Origin: Waddliaceae bacterium
GTDB lineage: Bacteria; Chlamydiota; Chlamydiia; Chlamydiales; GCA-2709385
Length of the DNA stretch: 64,000 nucleotides
Direction: 5' to 3'
Assembly (NCBI GenBank): GCA_002709385.1
Contig: PAQS01000022.1
Span: 1-64,000, forward strand
Part shown: in pieces, positions 18,542 through 27,931 of the stretch
Layout of the letters: the number at the start of each line of letters is the position of its first letter
Position numbering within the stretch: the first letter of the stretch is position 1
Program-made: the position numbers and the translations under genes
The notes under the pieces: model-generated
The model's input: only the letters and a program-made list of their open reading frames with translations
What the model was told of the DNA's origin: nothing
The model's database searches: none

Positions 18542-19009
18542 ATGAAAATCAACCCCAGCGAAACACTAAATACTGTACAGAAAGAAATCGGTGATTACCT
18601 TGATCAACACCCCATCGTCAACACTGTTGTCCTTATCGCTAACCACATCTTCCGCTGTGCGTCTATGGCAGCACTGATGTTGTATATGCCAACTCCACTC
18701 CCCGTCACTCTTGCTCTAGGATTCACCGCAAGTTTGGCTTATCGATTCACCATCGAGCGCTTCTGCCAATATCGCTTTGCTATTCCTTCCTATCTCGGTG
18801 CACAAGCTTGGATCGTTTCGGGAGAATCTGCAATAGAAGTCATCACAGGCACAGCATTGCGTTCTATCTCAAGTGCAGCAACTGCTTTATTACAATGTGT
18901 TCCTTTAGTACTTTATGGTTTAAGCATTACAATTCAGTCTTATACGGCAGCACAGAAAAACAGTTCTCGTGTTAACTGTTGCCACACAAGCTCTTCCTGT
19001 ATAGCCTAA
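18542..19009 (+). CDS. Small multi-helix membrane protein of unknown function
   Basis: A 155-residue protein with hydrophobic segments at about 34-75, 92-110 and 115-137 and a cysteine- and serine-rich tail. No family is recognised. The start at 18542 is set by AAAGGAG seven bases before the ATG; an upstream frame extension from 18506 lacks such a site. It is divergent from the oxidoreductase gene and convergent with recJ, and is probably a lineage-specific membrane protein. Some chlamydial inclusion-membrane proteins have paired helices like these, but that link is only a thought, since no export signal is visible. Confidence 0.7.
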   Translation: MKINPSETLNTVQKEIGDYLDQHPIVNTVVLIANHIFRCASMAALMLYMPTPLPVTLALGFTASLAYRFTIERFCQYRFAIPSYLGAQAWIVSGESAIEVITGTALRSISSAATALLQCVPLVLYGLSITIQSYTAAQKNSSRVNCCHTSSSCIA

Positions 19010-19016
19010 AAATAAA

Positions 19017-19056
19017 ACGCAACGGCGCGACAAGGAAACTCTTTGCGCCGTTGCGT
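19017..19056 (-). terminator. recJ terminator hairpin
   Basis: A perfect 12-base stem (19017-19028 with 19045-19056, reading ACGCAACGGCGC and its complement) with a 16-base loop. On the minus strand it follows recJ and is followed by TTTTATTTTT, as expected for an intrinsic terminator. On the plus strand it is followed by A residues, so it is a poorer stop for the membrane-protein gene. Confidence 0.8.
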
Positions 19057-19065
19057 AAAAAAATA

Positions 19066-20721
19066 TCAACGTTCAATAATCGGATCTAAAACTTCAAAAT
19101 CGTGTCCTAAAAGAGAAAGGCTTTCGTTTCCACGGAATGTATTGCGTGATGCAGAAACAACAAAACGAGCTTTTTTAGCTTGAACAAGCTCGGGATACAC
19201 CGACTGAAAAAACATGATTTTTTGCCATTGCCCATCAGCTCCTCTTACTGTAACAGCGGTATGACGTGGCTCTCCTGTTTTTTTATCCTGATAAAACTGT
19301 GTGCGCAATACTTCTGTTTCAATACAAAACCGCGGCTCTGGAAAACCATGCCCAAAAGGCTTTAGCTCATCTAAAACATCCATCAAATCTAAAGAAGCTA
19401 AATCAATAGGCAAAGAACAATCAAACTCTACTTTACTTTGCCAAATACTCGGATTTAACTGCTTGAATTCATTGGCATATGCTGTCAGTGCATTTCGAAT
19501 TGCTTCTTCTTTATCTTCCTCGAACAGAAAACCTCCCGCTGCTTGGTGGCCACCAAACTGCTTAAAATGCTCTGAGGCGGCTCCCATAGCCTCTGTAACA
19601 TCAAAACCAGGGATACTTCGAGTAGATCCTTTGCAAATACCGTCTTTCTTTTGGAATAACCAAACTGGACGCCAAAACTCATCAGCCAATTTGCTCGCTG
19701 CAATCCCTACCACGCCTGGATGCCAGTCTCCCCCAAGAAATAAAATAGGAGTATCTCCTTGTTTTCGAGCTTGGATTTGCGCTTCTTTAACGATTTTCCC
19801 TTGAATTTGCTTGCGTCGATCATTGCAAGAACCCATATGCTCAATAAGCGCATCAGCTTCTTCTGATACGAATGCTTCAATGACTTGGTCTGCATGCTCA
19901 AGCCTTCCTACCGCGTTGATGCGAGGACCTAAACGAAACCCTATATCACTTTCATCAATTTTATCGTCGACAGAACAGGACTCAAGAAGTTTGCGGATGA
20001 TAGGACGTCGACTACGCCACAAAGCCTGTACTCCCATACGAGCAAGTTGATGATTGACACCGTTTAGTGGCACTAAATCACAAATGGTAGCCATCCCCGT
20101 TAAAGCGAGTAAATCTGTCCATATTTCACCCGTTACTTCCATACGCCGCCCTAAGCTACGTAAAAGAACATAAGTAATGGCACAGCCACATAATTCTTGA
20201 TACTCTTCTTCCGGATGGAGTTTAGGATTAAGAATGAGGCAGTCCGGCATCTTTTCTGGCTGCAATTTGTGATGATCTGTACAAATGAAGGCTACTCCCT
20301 GTTCTTTACAGTAAGCAGCTTCCTCATTGGCAGTGATGCCGGTGTCCATTGTAATCACTAATTCAGCTTTTTCGTCGTGAATAAGATGACGTATCGCATC
20401 AAGATTCAAGCCATATCCTTCACGAAAACGGCAAGGGATATAATGGATAAAGTTTTCGTACCCAATATAACGGAGAAACCAAATCCAACTGACACAACTC
20501 ATGGTGCCGTCAACATCATAATCCGCGTAAAGAGCAATACGTTTATTAGAACGAATAGCCTCTTCTACAGTGAGCAGAACATCATCTAAACCATGATTGC
20601 CATAATTTAAACTTGCAGGACGATGAAAGGATCTATTCTGGTGAATAATTTCTCGCAATTCTTCATACCCAGAAGGAGCGTGGCACGCCTGTTCCACCCA
20701 CTGCTGATATTTGACCCCCAT
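19066..20721 (-). CDS. recJ: Single-strand DNA-specific exonuclease RecJ
   Basis: RecJ is a 5'-3' single-strand exonuclease in recombination and mismatch repair. The 551-residue protein has the DHH-family motifs: DYDVDG (67-72), TMDTGITANEE, the DHH itself (149-151, CTDHHK), then the DHHA1 region with GWHPGVVGI-type text (DWHPGVVGIAASKL) and the glycine-rich FGGHQAAGGF, and a C-terminal OB-like region. The length fits the family (about 550-580). The ATG at 20721 lies shortly after the end of the lipase-like gene's frame region (29 bases). It is not evidently co-regulated with its neighbours. Confidence 0.95.
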   Translation of the reverse strand: MGVKYQQWVEQACHAPSGYEELREIIHQNRSFHRPASLNYGNHGLDDVLLTVEEAIRSNKRIALYADYDVDGTMSCVSWIWFLRYIGYENFIHYIPCRFREGYGLNLDAIRHLIHDEKAELVITMDTGITANEEAAYCKEQGVAFICTDHHKLQPEKMPDCLILNPKLHPEEEYQELCGCAITYVLLRSLGRRMEVTGEIWTDLLALTGMATICDLVPLNGVNHQLARMGVQALWRSRRPIIRKLLESCSVDDKIDESDIGFRLGPRINAVGRLEHADQVIEAFVSEEADALIEHMGSCNDRRKQIQGKIVKEAQIQARKQGDTPILFLGGDWHPGVVGIAASKLADEFWRPVWLFQKKDGICKGSTRSIPGFDVTEAMGAASEHFKQFGGHQAAGGFLFEEDKEEAIRNALTAYANEFKQLNPSIWQSKVEFDCSLPIDLASLDLMDVLDELKPFGHGFPEPRFCIETEVLRTQFYQDKKTGEPRHTAVTVRGADGQWQKIMFFQSVYPELVQAKKARFVVSASRNTFRGNESLSLLGHDFEVLDPIIER

Positions 20722-20750
20722 TTATTCCCTCTCAAAAATTTTATTAAGAT

Positions 20751-22232
20751 CTATTCGCTCAAACAGAACTGTTCATTCACTTGATCCCATTTTTTCAGAG
20801 TCCAATTTTTACTCTGATGGAAAGCTACTTGTCCTCCAATACTTATGCTCTGCAAAAAGAACATCGGAACAGACAAAAGTTGGTGCGTAAGTGAAACGCA
20901 GAACCTCTTCCATCGACGACTATCAGGCTTCGATTGAGCCTTCCATAAAAGAACACCTGTTTGCCCAACAACCGCTCTCGCATGAGCAGAAAAACCATCA
21001 GTTTTTTTTGCTGGAAGAACTCGATAAAGTGACCAATCTTTATGCCAACCAGAACCAAGAAAACCTACCGGATCGTTGTCGTTCCAGTATATGGATACTT
21101 TAGGCTTCTCTTCAAGTCCTTCGCAGTTTTCTTGATACTTCTGACGTGTGCTAGCTGTTGGAGAAGGAGCTCCATATGCACTAACAGATTCAACCAACCC
21201 AGGCGAATTAGCCACCGTCAATAAAGAGAGGCTTGCCCCTAAACTTTGTCCGTAAAGACGAGTTTTATGTCCATTTTCATTATGACTACGAAGACAGTCT
21301 TTAATTTTTTCTTCCGCAAACCACGAATAAAGACTTTCCCCTACAGCATAACCCGGTACCCAATCCGTCCAACTCGCAACAGAAAATCCAGAAGCCGTAG
21401 GCTGAGGAGTTCCCATAAACAAAAGAAGTGGAGAAGCTATATCATTATTTTGAGGAAGCATCGAGTAGGCATGGTAAGGGTCATGTGCCGCCCAATCAGG
21501 AGTCAAACAAATGGCTTTAGAAGAAAACTCTACTAGTTGCCATTGTCCATTAATCTTCTGAGGCACCTTCCATATTTTTCCATCTTCTGGTTCAGTAAAT
21601 GGAATCAAAGCCAGCATATTTCCAATCAGAGATTCTGTAAGTTGATCTTTTCCTTTTTCTGTTTTTAGACCATCCCATAAACTCATAAATCCGCTCTGAA
21701 GCTCTTCTTTCATTTCACTGAGAAGATTTGGGTTCTTTTTAAGAACAATGGCAAGAAGAGTCCCCACTGAAATACGATGAAAAGGAAATTTTCCATCTCC
21801 TAAGAGATATTTCATGGTTTTAACGACATCATCATCGTTTGTGGAATCACTATTTTCATAAACAGGTATTGAAGTTCCTGCAACTTCAATATTTTCTTTT
21901 ATATGATTAATAACACGCTTGAACGTATCTATCTTATGGAGTTCTGAACGACGTAAACCTGGTAAATCTCGACAAGCAAGTTTCAAAACACGCTCGAATT
22001 GGTACTTACTCAATTCAAAATCTTCTCCTAAATGATTTTGAATTACAGCAAATGCCACACTTTCTACTCTTTTTTGAAGACGAGAATGTGAAGTACACCA
22101 ACGATAAACATGTCGGAAAATATTCCAACCTGAATACTCATCTTTTCCTAAAGTAAAATCTCCTGCTAATCCTTCCTCAGAAACAAATTGTATAGCGATT
22201 TCACTCGGATTAAAATCTTTGTCTAACTCCAT
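20751..22232 (-). CDS. Lipase-like alpha/beta hydrolase, putative effector
   Basis: The 493-residue protein has a helical N-terminal half and a C-terminal alpha/beta hydrolase-like region. The nucleophile elbow GQSLGAS (Ser330) follows a hydrophobic strand, as in class-3 lipases; an acidic residue in YWNDNDPVGF (about 383-391) and a histidine at 397 or 417 could complete a triad. LFMGTPQPTASGF before it resembles the oxyanion region of lipases. No signal peptide is seen, which would fit type III secretion, but no secretion signal can be proved. It lies 29 bases before recJ on the same strand. It resembles proteins seen only in chlamydiae as far as I can judge; substrate unknown. Confidence 0.65.
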   Translation of the reverse strand: MELDKDFNPSEIAIQFVSEEGLAGDFTLGKDEYSGWNIFRHVYRWCTSHSRLQKRVESVAFAVIQNHLGEDFELSKYQFERVLKLACRDLPGLRRSELHKIDTFKRVINHIKENIEVAGTSIPVYENSDSTNDDDVVKTMKYLLGDGKFPFHRISVGTLLAIVLKKNPNLLSEMKEELQSGFMSLWDGLKTEKGKDQLTESLIGNMLALIPFTEPEDGKIWKVPQKINGQWQLVEFSSKAICLTPDWAAHDPYHAYSMLPQNNDIASPLLLFMGTPQPTASGFSVASWTDWVPGYAVGESLYSWFAEEKIKDCLRSHNENGHKTRLYGQSLGASLSLLTVANSPGLVESVSAYGAPSPTASTRQKYQENCEGLEEKPKVSIYWNDNDPVGFLGSGWHKDWSLYRVLPAKKTDGFSAHARAVVGQTGVLLWKAQSKPDSRRWKRFCVSLTHQLLSVPMFFLQSISIGGQVAFHQSKNWTLKKWDQVNEQFCLSE

Positions 22233-22398
22233 ATCAAAAAAACCATTTTATATTTTTTTCATTAAAATTATATAAGGCGAATATATACAAACCATTAAGA
22301 TTTTATTTAAATAATATAAATTTCATCTCTATTTAAAGAGGTTTGACTTTTAAAAAAAGCAGATCTAGAATACCGGGCTAAAAACGAGTATTTAAGCT

Positions 22399-23040
22399 AT
22401 GAGTAGTTCTTCTCTTCAATTAGAATGGATCGGTTTCCATCCTCATTCCTTAAACGAAAGCAAGTCATCTATAAACAAAAAAATTCACCCTTACGACACT
22501 TTTGTTTTGTCTTGTATAGAGTCTGCCAACAGAATACGCCCTTCTTGCCTCCAAACCCCTCTTAGTCGAGCCATCATCGCAAACAAAACAATAGACAAAA
22601 TGGAAAAAAATCCTTTACCAGAATCCAAAGCACTCCGATTTTGTCGCCGTGATATTTTATCGCTTATCTGGAATATGTGTAAGGAAAAACAAAAACCTTA
22701 CATTTCTTCTATTGACGCCGAACGCATTTTAGCTGGGATTGATTGGTGCCAGATGAAAGAGGCAAACACTAGTATTTCTCGAGAATTTTCAGCAAAAGAG
22801 GAAACTATCCAATCTTTTATCCGACAATTTCAAGATAAACAACAAGTGATCGATCAACATTTTTCCGCTTTTCGAGAAGCACTCAAAAAACACTGCTGTA
22901 GATTTAGAAGTACAATTCAAGGGGCCCAAAATGACCCCTTAATAAAAAAAGCTCAAAAAAACTTTATTTCGGAGTGGAATACAATCATGAACTCTTCCTC
23001 CAATCAACAAATCATTAAAAATCTTCTAAATTCAAACTAA
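22399..23040 (+). CDS. Unrecognised 213-residue protein
   Basis: No family is recognised. The sequence is hydrophilic, with a predicted helical or coiled C-terminal half (about 135-210, rich in Gln, Lys and Glu with regular hydrophobics) and no membrane span or signal peptide. Codon use and length support a real gene. The start lacks a strong ribosome site. The end overlaps the convergent PI-PLC-like gene by 26 bases. Its place among lipase, PI-PLC and ankyrin genes suggests a host-directed protein, which is inference from context only. Confidence 0.6.
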   Translation: MSSSSLQLEWIGFHPHSLNESKSSINKKIHPYDTFVLSCIESANRIRPSCLQTPLSRAIIANKTIDKMEKNPLPESKALRFCRRDILSLIWNMCKEKQKPYISSIDAERILAGIDWCQMKEANTSISREFSAKEETIQSFIRQFQDKQQVIDQHFSAFREALKKHCCRFRSTIQGAQNDPLIKKAQKNFISEWNTIMNSSSNQQIIKNLLNSN

Positions 23041-23989
23041 TGATGTGTTGAATATCTCTTTTAAGAGGAAAATCTAGGCTAATACCTTGCACCTTTTTGA
23101 GATCTTCAGCGTGTTGTTTAAAGTATTCAGGTAAAATTTCATGCATTTTTGTGACTAAGGATTGGAGATTATTTTGAGACTTGGAAGAACTCAATTGTTT
23201 CAATACACCAAAAATAATATCTCTTTTTGTCGCAGTCAAAGTAAAAGGTGCAAGATATGTTTTACCATCTCCTTCTTTGATAGACTTGATCCCATCCTCA
23301 ATTTCTTTTAAACGATCATCTATATTGGAACCATCGATCCAAAACTCTTCTAAGTTATCCCCATCCCATATACTAGGATGCTGTACTTTGTTATCTTCTG
23401 CCTTATAAAAGCATTGAATACGATGGTTCGTTGTAAGCATATCTTTAATTTTTGAAGATTCCTCGGTATTACTATGAGGAGCTTGAAGCATACAATCCCC
23501 CCAAGCCTGGCTTATACGTTCCAATAAATCTTTTTCATGCCCTTCAATTTCTTTTCTATGAGCAAAATCTGATTTGAATTTTGTCACAACTACTTCACTA
23601 GGATGCTCATCAATAAAACGTCGAACATCAGATAAAACTTCATCAAGTGAAGCCGTCAAAAACGTATGGGAACAAGCAAAACTTTCTGTTTCAGCATTCC
23701 ACATTACGCGTAAATCTAAAAAACGAATCCCTTGTTTTAACTGCTCATAAACAGAGCCATTTTGCGTAATAACCCAGTCTTTAATTAACCCCTCAACACA
23801 AACAAAATATTTAGCTGCTAAATTAGAAACTTTTACCCAAATCGACTCTTCTGGAATCGAATCCACTTTTAGCATATATGCACTGCTATTATGAGTAGCA
23901 GGTAGTACCAAATCATGAATACTTTTATCTTCTATTTGCGATATGAATTGTTCCATCCAGTTTTCACAACGAATATCAGAAATTTTCAT
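23015..23989 (-). CDS. PI-PLC X-domain-like phospholipase, putative effector
   Basis: The 324-residue protein reads as a phosphatidylinositol-specific phospholipase C X-domain. LPATHNSSAY (residues 29-38) carries the first catalytic histidine (33). YEQLKQGIRFLDLRV (81-95) is the classical family segment with its arginine, and ACSHTF (105-110) gives the second histidine (108), followed by the LDEVLSDVRRFIDEHPSEVV helix. Such enzymes cleave the head group of phosphoinositides. No signal peptide is seen, so export by a type III system would be required for a host role. AGGAGAGG sets the ATG at 23989 rather than an earlier ATG at 24034. The family call is good; the activity is unproven. Confidence 0.78.
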   Translation of the reverse strand: MKISDIRCENWMEQFISQIEDKSIHDLVLPATHNSSAYMLKVDSIPEESIWVKVSNLAAKYFVCVEGLIKDWVITQNGSVYEQLKQGIRFLDLRVMWNAETESFACSHTFLTASLDEVLSDVRRFIDEHPSEVVVTKFKSDFAHRKEIEGHEKDLLERISQAWGDCMLQAPHSNTEESSKIKDMLTTNHRIQCFYKAEDNKVQHPSIWDGDNLEEFWIDGSNIDDRLKEIEDGIKSIKEGDGKTYLAPFTLTATKRDIIFGVLKQLSSSKSQNNLQSLVTKMHEILPEYFKQHAEDLKKVQGISLDFPLKRDIQHIISLNLEDF

Positions 23990-24131
23990 TTTCCTCTCCT
24001 TTGCTTTGAAAGGGTTAAACCAAAAAACTATCAAAAAAATTTAAATTTAAACAAGAAACAAGTAGATTTTTTCTTTATTACTCATTAAAATAAACAATCT
24101 AAAACATTAAAATTAATATATTTAGATTCTT

Positions 24132-25442
24132 ATGTCTTTATATCCTTTTCTAGATCTTATCTCTCACTTAAGTGGAATTGATGTATTAGAGAAATTTTCT
24201 AGTAAGGAAGAAAGTCGTTTCAAACTATCAGACTCTATATCCTCATCCTTAATTGAATACTTTAAAATAAACACATTTCATGAAGCTGTATTAGGAAACT
24301 ATCACACCCTCTTTCCTCAACTTTTCAAGGAATCTCCAGAAATGGTGGATGCGTTTATGAAGAATGGAATTCTTCCCCTCCACTATGCTATCCGACACTG
24401 CCAAATCAGCTCCGTAAATCAACTGCTAGATTTAGGGGCCGATACTTTGCTTAAAGACTTAGATGATTTAACAGCACTTGATCATGCCATCATTAGTGAT
24501 AACGCTTGCATTAAGGATCTTTTATTTAAAAAATTAAACATCAAACACTTAGATATTCCGCTCGATTATCAATTGCTCTATAAATGGCGCAAAGACGCTT
24601 CAAAAATTAAAGAGCAAATAGACTCCCTCAAAAAACAAGAGACTTTTCATGGTACTACCCCTTTAATGCATGCTGCAATGACTGGATCTATCAATGCTGT
24701 AAAAAAAGCATGGAAGGCTAGTGATCAAATCAACGATTTGGACTACGGTTCTCATTCTGTTTTGCACTATGCTGTGCTCGGAAAAGACCCAGAAACCGTA
24801 AAATTTTTAATAGACAAAATAGACCCTTCTCTTGTCTCTAGCCCTAATTTTCACGGAACAAGCCCTTTACATTTTGCTAGTATTTACGGTGATAGCGAAT
24901 TATGGAGAGCATTAGCTAAAGCAAGTACTCAAAACGTAAATACTAAAAATAGCCTCTTAACAAGTCCATTAGAATTAATCGCTCAAAACACATTAAAAAC
25001 CGATCCTTTAGAAATTTCTGATGAAGAAGCTATCTTTTTTTTAAGTGGTATGGGGCACATAGCATATTCATTACTGAGCTCATTCTCTACAGCAAAAAAT
25101 GATTCTAATTTAGCTGGAATTGGAAAAGGTATTGGAAATATATTCTCTAGTTATTACATATGCGCACACTTAGAATCTCAATGGGCAAAAGCCCTAACTA
25201 TAGCCGCTGCATGCGGTCTTTGGGCTATCCCCCCCATAGGGTTTGCCTACGAATGCGCTAAAACAGTTTGCATCATTGCAGATATCGCTCAGGGTAGTGC
25301 ACAAGCTATCCGTGGCTGGCCGATAGATAAAGAACGTGCAATGATAAAAGGAAGCATCCCTATCATTGCACTGAGCACTCAAATTCATGTCCTAAGTACT
25401 GTCTTTTTACAAAACTTCCATCAACTAAAATCAATATTTTAA
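24132..25442 (+). CDS. Ankyrin-repeat protein with C-terminal membrane helices
   Basis: The 436-residue protein has at least four ankyrin-type repeats: NGILPLHYAIRHCQISSVNQ (about 76-95), DLTALDHAII, GTTPLMHAAMTGSINAVKKA (about 174-193), a SVLHYAVLGKDPETVKFL copy and GTSPLHFASIYGDSELWRAL. A hydrophobic C-terminal third (about 300-425) with two or more likely membrane helices follows. Ankyrin repeats bind proteins and are common in effectors of intracellular bacteria. The helices could anchor it in a membrane. No strong ribosome site is present before the ATG. The gene stands alone on the plus strand between minus-strand genes. Confidence 0.85.
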   Translation: MSLYPFLDLISHLSGIDVLEKFSSKEESRFKLSDSISSSLIEYFKINTFHEAVLGNYHTLFPQLFKESPEMVDAFMKNGILPLHYAIRHCQISSVNQLLDLGADTLLKDLDDLTALDHAIISDNACIKDLLFKKLNIKHLDIPLDYQLLYKWRKDASKIKEQIDSLKKQETFHGTTPLMHAAMTGSINAVKKAWKASDQINDLDYGSHSVLHYAVLGKDPETVKFLIDKIDPSLVSSPNFHGTSPLHFASIYGDSELWRALAKASTQNVNTKNSLLTSPLELIAQNTLKTDPLEISDEEAIFFLSGMGHIAYSLLSSFSTAKNDSNLAGIGKGIGNIFSSYYICAHLESQWAKALTIAAACGLWAIPPIGFAYECAKTVCIIADIAQGSAQAIRGWPIDKERAMIKGSIPIIALSTQIHVLSTVFLQNFHQLKSIF

Positions 25443-25500
25443 AAGCATCTATAGACAAGCAAAATAAATTAAAGGTATATGGCATAAAAAAGGAGTGCCT

Positions 25501-25647
25501 ATGTTACGTTCACTTTTTATTACCTTGTCTTTATTTCTATTGTTAATTTGGTGTAGTCCTTCATCTAAGAATGAATATGAAGACTATACAGAAATTAAAT
25601 CCTTCCCTGAGGACGTTCTTGAATTGAAAGATTTTTTTCTTGAATAG
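25501..25647 (+). CDS. Small signal-bearing peptide, possible lipoprotein
   Basis: A 48-codon frame with AAAAAAGGAGTGCCT directly before the ATG, one of the best ribosome sites in this region. The peptide starts MLRSLFITLSLFLLLIWCS, a typical signal sequence with a cysteine at position 18, then an acidic tail of about 30 residues. The tryptophan just before the cysteine does not fit the usual lipobox, so lipid attachment is uncertain. Its last 53 bases overlap the end of the convergent minus-strand gene. It is easily missed because of its size. Confidence 0.6.
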   Translation: MLRSLFITLSLFLLLIWCSPSSKNEYEDYTEIKSFPEDVLELKDFFLE

Positions 25648-27736
25648 AAGCAAAAGTTACTTTTTCTTTATCGAGAAATAGTTTACATACACGGGAAAGT
25701 ATACTAATTTTATTTTTTACTACATTATTTAAGTCGATTTCCCCGAGTTGCAATTTAGCATTTACCTCAACTAATACTGAAATATCATTAAGAAGTTTTT
25801 GGTGAATATTTACTGGAAATCTTTCTGCTCCAATCATGTCTCTATTGAAATATTCATCAACATGAGGAATTTTGCTTAGAAACTCTTGTAAAGCCTTTGG
25901 GCTGTCCATTGTTTCGGGAATTTCTCCTTCTAAATGAGCTTTGATTTCTTGTGACAATATTTTCACTATAGGTCTTAATAGCTCTCCACAATCATAACAA
26001 TTTAAGGTGAATTCTTTAGGAACATAAGTATAAGAGCCGTCATCTTCTATATGAGCTTCATGTCGTTCTGTATACAGATAAATATCTTCTGGACGAGCAA
26101 TTAAAGAACTAATCAGAGCTTTTGCTTCTCTTTGTTGCTCACGAAAGCGTTCTTTTTGACTAAAGAGAGTTCTTTTTCCTATATCATGCACATATCCTGT
26201 TCTACCTGAAAACGTTTCTTGAACAACGTTCTGAACAGATTCTATTTGAGTTGATACAGCATCTATGCCATTTGCACGACGAATAATTCCATGTACAAGT
26301 GCAGCTTCTCCTAGCGGTACATATTTTTGCTGTTGATAACTCCATGTAAAAGCTGATTGTGTTTTTGCAAATACAGAGTGGACTCGCTTAAGAGTTCGTA
26401 GTTGTTTATCACTTAATTCTTTTGCTATTTCTTCTGGAATCGTATCGTAATGTTTAATCGCATTAGCAATTTTAGCTAGATGAAGAAGAATATCGCCTTC
26501 TTTTTCTAAATCAGCAAACTTTCCTTCATCAAGTAAGTACTGATAAGCTCCACATAGGTCTTGCGCCATCTTATCAAGGAATGCTTTATTGTTTCCTGAC
26601 ATAGTATCAAGCCACTTTACAAGATCTCTGCGCAAACTGTGATCTCTCATAAAATCTTCGTTGGATTGACAACAATGTAAACGGAAAAATGCATTCAATG
26701 CACTACGGTCGTCTGGGCGCTTATGTAATTCCTGCCCTATTAAATGCGACAAACGATAGTCATCAATGCCAGATAGCTGTAACTCTTGAATAAAATACTC
26801 CATATTGGAGTAGAGTTGTCGACGTTTTTTTTCATCTAACGTTTTTCCCTCACAGGACAAAATTTTATGATGTACTTTCTCTACAAATAACTCCAAAGCA
26901 TGAAAAATATCTAAATCTTTTGCTTCCCATATCAAAGATACATAACTATATAGCTCAGCCAATAGATCAATACGCTTTGAAAACGGAATTTTATGAAGTT
27001 CTTTTCTCTCCACATCGCGCAAGAAATTAAGTACTGATTCTTCTAAAACACTTAATTTCGGTTCTTCAGACAAGCTATTTAAAACAATTTTATCTTCTTC
27101 AAGTTCTCGAAAAACCGGGCGTAAAACAGCATCAAAAATTTCTGAAATTAACCCTTCGCAATAGCTTTTAACACGATCAAAATCCACATGATTGATTTTT
27201 TGTTCGATAGATGGATGAGGACGCAAGCTGGTAATTAAATGACGCATAGCATCTGTATCCGCTGCATTCTCTAAAACTAAACGCAAATAATGAACATCTT
27301 TTATATCCACACCACGATGACTTAAAGAATTCATTAAGATGCCTGACCTAGATACATCATTCGCTAATTGATAAGAAAAATCCTGTACCCACAAAAGCCA
27401 CTCCTCACGACTTTCTTGAATAGGTAAAACTTCCAACTGCTGATCAACACTACGAACCACAACACGATCTACCGAAGAAATATCAGCTTTTAAAAGCAAT
27501 TTACAGATTTGCTTTACATCTCTTATCTCACTAGGAAAACATTCTTTAGGGTCTATTTTTGAATACTGCTCTCGGAAACTTTCCATAACGCGTTTATTGT
27601 CTATCCAGATACGAGAGCAAAGAAATTCCCAGCTTCTAGCAAGAAAAACGCTAATCCTACTCCAAAACGAAGGATTAGCAGCAGAAAGCAAACAGCGCAA
27701 ACGAGAGACCTCGTACTGATTTTTTCCTATATACAT
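25595..27736 (-). CDS. Large helical protein of unknown function
   Basis: A 713-residue protein from the ATG at 27736 (MYIGKNQYEVSRLRCLL...). A longer frame to 27832 exists but its extra residues are low-complexity Asn/Ile/Phe encoded by A+T-rich upstream DNA. No family is recognised. It is rich in charged helices throughout, with one conserved-looking patch, EFTLNCYDCGELLRP, around two thirds along, and no membrane span or signal peptide. The size and helix-rich make-up resemble other lineage-specific chlamydial proteins. The end overlaps the small plus-strand peptide gene. Function unknown; an effector or cytosolic scaffold is possible. Confidence 0.65.
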   Translation of the reverse strand: MYIGKNQYEVSRLRCLLSAANPSFWSRISVFLARSWEFLCSRIWIDNKRVMESFREQYSKIDPKECFPSEIRDVKQICKLLLKADISSVDRVVVRSVDQQLEVLPIQESREEWLLWVQDFSYQLANDVSRSGILMNSLSHRGVDIKDVHYLRLVLENAADTDAMRHLITSLRPHPSIEQKINHVDFDRVKSYCEGLISEIFDAVLRPVFRELEEDKIVLNSLSEEPKLSVLEESVLNFLRDVERKELHKIPFSKRIDLLAELYSYVSLIWEAKDLDIFHALELFVEKVHHKILSCEGKTLDEKKRRQLYSNMEYFIQELQLSGIDDYRLSHLIGQELHKRPDDRSALNAFFRLHCCQSNEDFMRDHSLRRDLVKWLDTMSGNNKAFLDKMAQDLCGAYQYLLDEGKFADLEKEGDILLHLAKIANAIKHYDTIPEEIAKELSDKQLRTLKRVHSVFAKTQSAFTWSYQQQKYVPLGEAALVHGIIRRANGIDAVSTQIESVQNVVQETFSGRTGYVHDIGKRTLFSQKERFREQQREAKALISSLIARPEDIYLYTERHEAHIEDDGSYTYVPKEFTLNCYDCGELLRPIVKILSQEIKAHLEGEIPETMDSPKALQEFLSKIPHVDEYFNRDMIGAERFPVNIHQKLLNDISVLVEVNAKLQLGEIDLNNVVKNKISILSRVCKLFLDKEKVTFASIQEKNLSIQERPQGRI

Positions 27737-27880
27737 CTTTACTCTATCTTTAATTAAAAAAATGAACTTAGTTATCGTTTTTTTAACAATAAACAATCGA
27801 CTTATACTATTATTATAATAATTAAAATTCAAACTATTATACTTAGTTCACTTTATTCTTTCCTCTCTTCATATTTTTTT

Positions 27881-27893
27881 TAAGATCATCTTA
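27881..27893. promoter_or_regulatory. Palindrome upstream of the oleA promoter, possible operator
   Basis: TAAGATCATCTTA is a perfect 13-base palindrome ending 9 bases before the oleA -35 box, between two divergent genes. This position suits an activator or repressor site. No known regulator site is recognised. Confidence 0.4.
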
Positions 27894-27902
27894 ATGGTGA
27901 CC

Positions 27903-27931
27903 TTGGCCTTATGACATGAATCCTGTATAAT
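27903..27931 (+). promoter_or_regulatory. Promoter of the ole operon
   Basis: TTGGCC (27903-27908) and a perfect TATAAT (27926-27931) are separated by exactly 17 bases, a good sigma70-type promoter. The predicted start, near 27938, leaves a leader of about 60 bases before the oleA ATG, within which TGCTGTCCAGCA forms a small inverted repeat. Confidence 0.7.

Noticed and set aside
23181-23408. Plus-strand frame inside the PI-PLC-like gene
   Set aside because: Shadow of the longer minus-strand gene; no ribosome site.
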